Assembly: GCA_900316925.1 (NCBI GenBank)
Contig: ONEU01000104.1
Span: 1-18,504, forward strand
DNA from: an uncultured Eubacteriales bacterium
GTDB taxonomy: Bacteria > Bacillota > Clostridia > Oscillospirales > Acutalibacteraceae
Length of the DNA stretch: 18,504 bases
Direction: 5' to 3'
A program made the translations under genes and the position numbers. This document shows, piece by piece, positions 14,099 through 18,504 of the stretch. Below the pieces are notes generated by a model. It was not told the origin of the DNA. It ran no database searches and worked only from the letters and a program-made list of their open reading frames with translations. Each line of letters starts with the position of its first letter. The stretch's first letter is position 1.

Positions 14099-16021
14099 TC
14101 ATTCACTCGTCCGGGATTCCGGCTGTCCGGCGTTCCGACGAACACACAGCGCACGGATGGCGTTGAGTACCGCAATGACCATCACGCCCACGTCGGCAAA
14201 AATGGCAACCCACATATTGGCAATGCCAAATGCACCCAACACCAGGCATAAAAGCTTCACGCCGATTGAAAACCAGATATTCTCCGTCACGATCCGCATA
14301 CACTTGCGGGAAATACGGATCGCCTGGGAGATCTTCAGCGGGTCGTCGTCCATCAGCACGATATCCGCTGCTTCAATCGCCGCATCTGAGCCCATCGCAC
14401 CCATGGCAATACCGACATCCGCTCTTGACAGCACCGGTGCATCGTTGATACCGTCACCCACAAATGCCGTCACGCCGCTGTGTTTCTCCATGATCTCTTC
14501 CAGCTTCTCCACCTTATCTTCCGGCAGGAGTTCGCTGTAGATCTCGTCAATGTGCAAGGTCTCGGCAACCGTTTCGGCAGCGTGTGCGGTATCACCCGTA
14601 AGCATCACTGTCTGCTTCACCCCTGCGTGTTTCAGTTCCCTCACGGCCTGTTCACTCGAATCCTTGATGATATCCGAAATGACAATATGTCCCAGATAGG
14701 TGCTGCCGCGGGCAATGTGCACCACCGAGCCGCTGTGTTTCTTTTTCAGGCAATGCGGGCAGCTTCGGATATCCGCACCGACTGTCCGCATCATTTTGGC
14801 GTTGCCTACACTGATAACCTCATCGTTCACGACGGCTCTGACACCGTGACCGGCCACCTCTTCCACATCACGGATACGGCAGTCATCCGCTTCATTCGGA
14901 TAAGCCGCCTTGAGTGACGCCGCGATCGGATGGGTGGAGTAGCGTTCCACATGAGCCGCCAGATGAAGCAGGGTGTGTTCATCCACCAGCTCCGGATGGA
15001 CGGCCGTCACCTCAAACACGCCTCTGGTCAGCGTACCGGTCTTGTCAAATACCACTGTCCTGGTCTTGGCAAGCATCTCCAGGTAGTTTGATCCCTTGAC
15101 CAGCACACCCTCTCGGCTTGCACCGCCGATCCCTGCAAAAAAGCTCAGCGGGATACTGATGACCAGTGCACACGGACAGCTGATCACCAGGAAGGTGAGC
15201 GCCCGATAGATCCATCTGCCCCAGGACGGGTCCCCGCCGAACATCATCATCAACAGCGGTGGCAGCACCGCCAGCGCCAATGCACTGAGTACCACCACGG
15301 GCGTATAGACACGGGCAAATTTCGAGATAAAATTCTCGGACTTCGATTTCCGGGAGCTGGCATTTTCCACCAGTTCCAGGATCTTCGAGACGGTAGAATC
15401 CTCAAACGCACGCGTGGTTTTTACACGCAGGACCCCGCTGAGATTGATACAGCCGCTGATGACCTCATCACCCTCATGCACATTCCTCGGCACACTCTCC
15501 CCCGTCAGCGCACAGGTATTCAGGGAAGAGCTTCCCTCAACCACCAGTCCGTCAATCGGGATTTTCTCTCCCGGCTGCACAACGATCACCGTCCCCGGCT
15601 CTACCTCGTCCGGATCGACCTGCTCCAGCTTCCCGTCAACTTCAATATTGGCAAAATCGGGACGGATATCCATCAGCTCTGTGATATTTTTTCGGCTCTT
15701 GCCCACCGCATAGCTCTGGAACCATTCTCCGATCTGGTAGAACAGCATGACAGCAATAGCTTCATAATAATCACTGTTCTTGATCACCGCCACCACGATG
15801 GCACCCACCGTGGCAATCGACATCAGAAGACATTCGTCAAAGGGCTGCAGATGAATGACGCCCTTTACCGCCTTGATGAGGATATCGTAACCGATGATCA
15901 GATACGGCACTAAGAACAGCAGCAGCCGCCACCATCCCGTTACCGGTACAAACAGAAAACCGATCATCATGGCCGAAGCCGTTATGATGCGCAGGAGATT
16001 CTTCTTTTGTTTTTTGGTCAT
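14099..16021 (-). CDS. P1B-2 type heavy-metal (Zn/Cd/Pb) exporting ATPase, CadA/ZntA-like, without HMA domain
   Basis: A 640-residue P-type ATPase. TGES lies at 173-176 and CPC at 282-284. DKTGT carries the phosphorylated Asp326, His364-Pro365 is in the nucleotide domain, and GDGIND is at 522-527. Lys589 in helix 7 and Asp610-x-Gly612 in helix 8 mark the Zn2+/Cd2+/Pb2+ class. The protein begins directly with membrane helices and lacks the usual N-terminal metal-binding domain; that domain is encoded as the separate gene just upstream. A CPHC pair (421-424), with a Lys-rich segment behind it, sits in the nucleotide-binding domain where I do not expect one. GGGAGGTGATG supports the ATG at 16021. 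It is the second gene of the metal operon, 28 nt after the HMA gene. Confidence 0.93.
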   Translation of the reverse strand: MTKKQKKNLLRIITASAMMIGFLFVPVTGWWRLLLFLVPYLIIGYDILIKAVKGVIHLQPFDECLLMSIATVGAIVVAVIKNSDYYEAIAVMLFYQIGEWFQSYAVGKSRKNITELMDIRPDFANIEVDGKLEQVDPDEVEPGTVIVVQPGEKIPIDGLVVEGSSSLNTCALTGESVPRNVHEGDEVISGCINLSGVLRVKTTRAFEDSTVSKILELVENASSRKSKSENFISKFARVYTPVVVLSALALAVLPPLLMMMFGGDPSWGRWIYRALTFLVISCPCALVISIPLSFFAGIGGASREGVLVKGSNYLEMLAKTRTVVFDKTGTLTRGVFEVTAVHPELVDEHTLLHLAAHVERYSTHPIAASLKAAYPNEADDCRIRDVEEVAGHGVRAVVNDEVISVGNAKMMRTVGADIRSCPHCLKKKHSGSVVHIARGSTYLGHIVISDIIKDSSEQAVRELKHAGVKQTVMLTGDTAHAAETVAETLHIDEIYSELLPEDKVEKLEEIMEKHSGVTAFVGDGINDAPVLSRADVGIAMGAMGSDAAIEAADIVLMDDDPLKISQAIRISRKCMRIVTENIWFSIGVKLLCLVLGAFGIANMWVAIFADVGVMVIAVLNAIRALCVRRNAGQPESRTSE

Positions 16022-16049
16022 ACCATCACCTCCCGGGATCCGATTTCTC

Positions 16050-16271
16050 TTACTTCAGGAATATTTCACAGTCGCTTTCAATCTTTTTGCAGTTTTTCAG
16101 CACCTGCTGCATGACTTCCTTCTGGTCTGCTCCGTCCTCAAACTCCACCGACATCTTCAATGTCATAAAGTTCACCACGGCATCCTTCACACCTGCCGTA
16201 TTCTTGGCGGCATTCTCCATCTTGTTGGCACAGTTGGCGCAGTCCACGTCAATTTTGTAGGTCTTTTTCAT
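16050..16271 (-). CDS. Stand-alone HMA heavy-metal-binding protein
   Basis: This 73-residue single HMA (ferredoxin-like beta-alpha-beta) domain has its metal loop at 'DVDCANCANKM' (Cys11/Cys14). Asp just before the first Cys is typical of Zn/Cd-class HMA domains, unlike the MxCxxC of copper chaperones. Further cysteines are Cys61 and Cys68. It corresponds to the N-terminal domain missing from the ATPase encoded next, so it is probably that pump's detached metal-binding partner in the cytosol. AAAGGAG lies 9 nt before the ATG. It is the first gene after the consensus promoter and candidate operator at 16301-16356. Confidence 0.9.
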   Translation of the reverse strand: MKKTYKIDVDCANCANKMENAAKNTAGVKDAVVNFMTLKMSVEFEDGADQKEVMQQVLKNCKKIESDCEIFLK

Positions 16272-16300
16272 ACGGTTCGACTCCTTTCGGTAATAAACGA

Positions 16301-16324
16301 TTCAATGATTGTTTAATCGTTGAA
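16301..16324. promoter_or_regulatory. Dyad operator overlapping the metal-operon start site (ArsR/SmtB-like candidate)
   Basis: A 24-bp dyad has arms TTCAA-n-GATT and AATC-n-TTGAA separated by 4 nt, with 18 of 24 positions symmetric. The - strand contains AAACAATCATTGA, which resembles the TGAACAATTATTCA core I recall for SmtB-type 12-2-12 operators. It spans the predicted start site, so a bound repressor would block RNA polymerase. No ArsR-family gene lies in the window, so the regulator is unassigned. Confidence 0.55.
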
Positions 16325-16327
16325 CTC

Positions 16328-16356
16328 ATTATACCACATCCTTTTCCGCTTGTCAA
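16328..16356 (-). promoter_or_regulatory. Consensus sigma-A promoter of the metal-efflux operon
   Basis: On the - strand: TTGACA (16356-16351), a 17-nt spacer, then TATAAT (16333-16328), both perfect. Transcription would start near 16321, inside the dyad operator. A promoter this strong fits a repressor-controlled operon. Confidence 0.9.
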
Positions 16357-16381
16357 TAGTTAGATATATTTAATTTATTGG

Positions 16382-16429
16382 TTTGTAAAAGGCTGATGAA
16401 ACGGTCCTGCAACCGTGTTCACCAGCCTT
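16382..16429 (-). terminator. Long hairpin terminator after the pyr cluster
   Basis: On the - strand, AAGGCTGGTGAA (16429-16418) pairs with TTCATCAGCCTT (16400-16389) with one G-U. Inner arms ACGGT/ACCGT (16416-16412/16405-16401) surround a 6-nt loop, with one bulge. The following T-run is short (TTTTACAAA), so termination may be incomplete. Confidence 0.7.
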
Positions 16430-16436
16430 GAGGACT

Positions 16437-16979
16437 CTATTGCTTTTTATGTCGGATCATTCTGATTACTCTTGGCCGGTTATAACGCTGCATGATTACA
16501 AACATCATGTCGATCACCGCACCGCCCAGCGAGGTAAACAGAAATATCAGGAAGTCGCCGAACCAGATGGACTCCACCATCGGCAGTAAGCTCAGCAGGA
16601 CGATGGTCTCATGCACCAGCTCCGCCTGACACATTGATTGGGCAATCTCATCCCAGGTATGAATCGTGGGATCAAACAGAGACGGATTATATGAAGGCAT
16701 CCGGTTCTTCCATTTTTTCACCCGCAGCAGTTCATACAGCCGCTTCTCCCATCCTCTCACCTGGTACCATTTCTTTGTGTAATCAGCCTTATTCTTCATC
16801 AGCCGATTAAAGAAGAGTCCTAACACCAGACGCATCACAAAATGATATGCGATGGTTCCGAAGGTGATCGTCAGGGTGAGGAAGATCTTCTCCCCGGTCA
16901 GCCGAAGAACAATCACAAATCCAATCAGCGCCGCGCATGAGATGGCGGCCAACAGGTTCATGGTCCGTGCCATCGTCAT
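16437..16979 (-). CDS. CrtO-family (glycosyl-diaponeurosporenoate acyltransferase-like) membrane protein
   Basis: This 180-residue membrane protein has segments at about 9-27, 32-56, 124-139 and 142-163. Three features recall Staphylococcus CrtO, the small acyltransferase that finishes staphyloxanthin: 'YELLRVKKWKNRMP' (82-95), 'CQAELVHETIVLLSLLP' (117-133) and 'IMQRYNRPRVIRMI' (162-175). The match to PF18927-type proteins is from memory. No carotenoid gene is visible, so the acceptor here is probably different. It starts 6 nt after the pyrF stop with only a weak ribosome binding site (ATG 16979, or 16973), so translation may depend on pyrF. It ends the pyrC-pyrF cluster. A conserved Glu-Leu-x-His (120-123) could be catalytic (inference). 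Confidence 0.7.
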   Translation of the reverse strand: MTMARTMNLLAAISCAALIGFVIVLRLTGEKIFLTLTITFGTIAYHFVMRLVLGLFFNRLMKNKADYTKKWYQVRGWEKRLYELLRVKKWKNRMPSYNPSLFDPTIHTWDEIAQSMCQAELVHETIVLLSLLPMVESIWFGDFLIFLFTSLGGAVIDMMFVIMQRYNRPRVIRMIRHKKQ

Positions 16980-16985
16980 CGTTGC

Positions 16986-17921
16986 TCATGCTTCCGGAAA
17001 GCGAAGGGTTGCCGTAATCTCGTCTCTCATACGGATTGCCTCACGTCTTGCAGCCTGCGCATACTCCTTCGGGTCAAGTCCCTCCTCCTTCTTCCAGGCA
17101 CACATGATGCCGCGGGAGGAATTGACAATGGCTCCCAGGCCGTTCTCATCAAAGGCGGGCAGTACATCCGCAGCGCCGCCGCCCTGTGCGCCGTAACCCG
17201 GCACCAGGAAGAATGTATGCGGCAGCACCTTGCGCAGTTCACCCAGCTGTGCAGGATAGGTAGCTCCTACCACGGCACCTACGCCGGAATATCCATAACT
17301 GCCCATCAGCTCCTCGCCCCAGGTCTCACACATATTGCCCATGGTGCGATAGATCGTCAGGCCGTCATCCAGCACCCTGTCCTGCAGCTCGCCGGAGGAT
17401 TTATTGGAAGTCTTGACGAGAATGAACATTCCCTTGTCATTGGCCTTGCAGACATCCAGCACCGGCTTTACGCCGTCGGTACCAAGATAGGCATTCACCG
17501 TCAGTGCGTCACTTCCGAAGGCTTCAAAGCTCTCCCCCTCCAGTTCCGTTGCACCGAGGTGGGCTTTGGCGTATGCCTCCATTGTGGTTCCGATATCGTT
17601 ACGTTTGCCGTCGGTGATGACAAACATCCCCTTGCTCTTGGCATAGGCAATCGTGCGCTCCAGGGCACGGACACCCTGCCAGCCGTACATCTCATAATAA
17701 GCAGCCTGCGGCTTCACGGCAGGTACAATATCACACAGGGCATCAATGAGTCCCTGATTGAACACAAACAGTGCTTCGGCAGCCCCCTCCGGTGTCTTGC
17801 CGTACTTTGCGTAGGCCTCCTCCTTGATATAGGAAGGGATGTAATCGAGCTTCGGATCAAGTCCGGCAACCGTGGGGTTCTTGGTTCTGATGATGGCTTT
17901 TATCATTCTGTCGAAAGACAT
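16986..17921 (-). CDS. pyrF: Orotidine 5'-phosphate decarboxylase, type 2
   Basis: A complete 311-residue PyrF of the longer type 2 group; type 1 enzymes are about 230-245. The decarboxylase signature 'VITDGKRNDIGTT' (101-113) supplies Asp104, Lys106 and Asp109 of the catalytic tetrad. 'AGLDPKLDYIP' (19-29) and 'AVKPQAAYYEMYG' (68-80) are the other substrate-contact segments. 'FFLVPGYGAQGG' and 'IVNSSRGIM' bind the phosphate. It converts OMP to UMP and CO2 in the cytosol, the last step of de novo UMP synthesis. GGAGGAATGAACC supports the ATG at 17921. It lies 17 nt after pyrC on the same strand, consistent with a pyr operon. No PyrR attenuator lies inside the visible part. Confidence 0.97.
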   Translation of the reverse strand: MSFDRMIKAIIRTKNPTVAGLDPKLDYIPSYIKEEAYAKYGKTPEGAAEALFVFNQGLIDALCDIVPAVKPQAAYYEMYGWQGVRALERTIAYAKSKGMFVITDGKRNDIGTTMEAYAKAHLGATELEGESFEAFGSDALTVNAYLGTDGVKPVLDVCKANDKGMFILVKTSNKSSGELQDRVLDDGLTIYRTMGNMCETWGEELMGSYGYSGVGAVVGATYPAQLGELRKVLPHTFFLVPGYGAQGGGAADVLPAFDENGLGAIVNSSRGIMCAWKKEEGLDPKEYAQAARREAIRMRDEITATLRFPEA

Positions 17922-17938
17922 GGTTCATTCCTCCATTT

Positions 17939-18504
17939 TCATAATTCATTGTATACGATCCTGCCGTGGAAAACGGTGAGCTTTACCTTGGCAGCAAGGG
18001 TCATTCCTTTAAACGGCGTATTCCTGGATTTTCCGTGCAGCTTTCCGGGATCAACGGTCCATTCCTCTTCACGATAGAGCATCAGATCGGCAGGAGCTCC
18101 CTCGGAGAAGCCGCCGCCATAGGTTCCGAGGATGGCTGCAGGATTCACGGACATTTTGCGGATCAGCTCTTCCGCCGTCATCACGCCGCCCTTGACCAAT
18201 ACCGTATAGGCAGCCGCAAAGGACGTTTCCATGCCGATGGAACCATTAGGGGCGCTGACGAAATCCGATTTCTCGGCAGGCGTATGGGGAGCATGGTCGG
18301 TGGCGATCGCATCAATCGTGCCGTCACGCAGAGCTTCAATCATCGCAAGTCTGTCACCCTCGGTACGCAGGGGCGGATTCATCCGGTAATCCGCATCCCG
18401 TTTCAGCAGCTCCTGTTCGGTGAGCATCAGGTAATGGGGGGCTGTCTCAGCGGTGACACGCACACCGCGCCTTTTGGCGTCACGGATCATGGCCGCCGAT
18501 ACCG
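17939..18504 (-). CDS. pyrC: Dihydroorotase, C-terminal part (runs off the window)
   Basis: The frame stays open to the window edge (18504), so the N-terminal half with the HxH zinc site lies outside. About 188 codons are visible. 'VTAETAPHYL' and 'AIATDHAPHTPAEK' carry the metal-binding His and catalytic Asp of class I dihydroorotases. 'GMETSFAA' and 'GAPADLMLY' near the end are also typical. It interconverts N-carbamoyl-aspartate and dihydroorotate in pyrimidine synthesis. The ATG at 18490 is internal, not the start. pyrF follows after 17 nt, supporting a shared transcript. Allantoinase or dihydropyrimidinase are relatives, but the pyrF neighbour favours PyrC. Confidence 0.95.
   Translation of the reverse strand, partial: VSAAMIRDAKRRGVRVTAETAPHYLMLTEQELLKRDADYRMNPPLRTEGDRLAMIEALRDGTIDAIATDHAPHTPAEKSDFVSAPNGSIGMETSFAAAYTVLVKGGVMTAEELIRKMSVNPAAILGTYGGGFSEGAPADLMLYREEEWTVDPGKLHGKSRNTPFKGMTLAAKVKLTVFHGRIVYNEL

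Noticed and set aside
1..18504. CRISPR array, tRNA, rRNA, transposase or phage gene
   Set aside because: I looked for regularly spaced short repeats, clover-leaf sequences and mobile-element proteins and saw none. The repeats present are three irregular dispersed copies.

Overview
The window looks like a chromosomal segment of a Gram-positive anaerobe of the Clostridia, most likely a Ruminococcus-type member of the Ruminococcaceae. This is inferred from the moderately GC-rich coding DNA, strong AGGAGG-type ribosome binding sites, consensus sigma-A promoters (TTGACA-17-TATAAT), a LytTR/DUF3021 pair, a type 2 PyrF and the character of the proteins. The genus is a judgement from protein character, not a computed assignment.

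Layout. (1) 1-415 is a gene-free, structured repeat region. (2) 416-3097 (+) is a four-gene operon: LytTR regulator, DUF3021 membrane protein, ABC ATPase and ABC-2 permease. It ends at a bidirectional terminator. (3) 4376-3199 (-) is a TIGR04076-like small protein overlapping (ATGA) an unrecognised gene that carries an in-frame TGA at codon 11. (4) 4441-4640 is a second copy of the repeat. (5) 4832-5902 (+) is a lipoprotein with its own promoter and terminator. (6) 6021-6557 (+) is a very cysteine-rich unknown protein whose terminator overlaps its own stop codon. (7) 6640-6965 holds a third repeat copy and a terminator-like palindrome. (8) 7060-10530 (+) is a three-gene envelope operon: acyltransferase, GT8 glycosyltransferase, and a GT8-acyltransferase fusion. 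(9) 11328-10582 (-) is a single small alarmone synthetase. (10) 16271-11489 (-) is a metal-efflux operon: free HMA protein, P1B-2 (Zn/Cd/Pb) ATPase, and CopA-type Cu(I) ATPase with an extra C-terminal HMA domain. It runs from a consensus promoter with a dyad operator over its start site. (11) 18504-16437 (-) holds pyrC (partial), pyrF and a CrtO-family membrane acyltransferase-like gene in one tight cluster.

How the genes work together. The metal operon would bind ions with small HMA domains and export them with two ATPases of different specificity. The acyltransferase/GT8 operon encodes both activities needed to build an acylated glycolipid or polymer anchor; the product is unknown. The LytTR/DUF3021/ABC operon has the form of a self-contained sensor-regulator-exporter module. 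pyrC and pyrF belong to de novo UMP synthesis.

The points I would look at first are the in-frame internal CopZ-like start in copA, the GT8-acyltransferase fusion beside unfused relatives of both halves, the nonsense codon at 4033-4035, and the mosaic repeat family. I saw no rRNA, tRNA, CRISPR array, transposase or phage gene.
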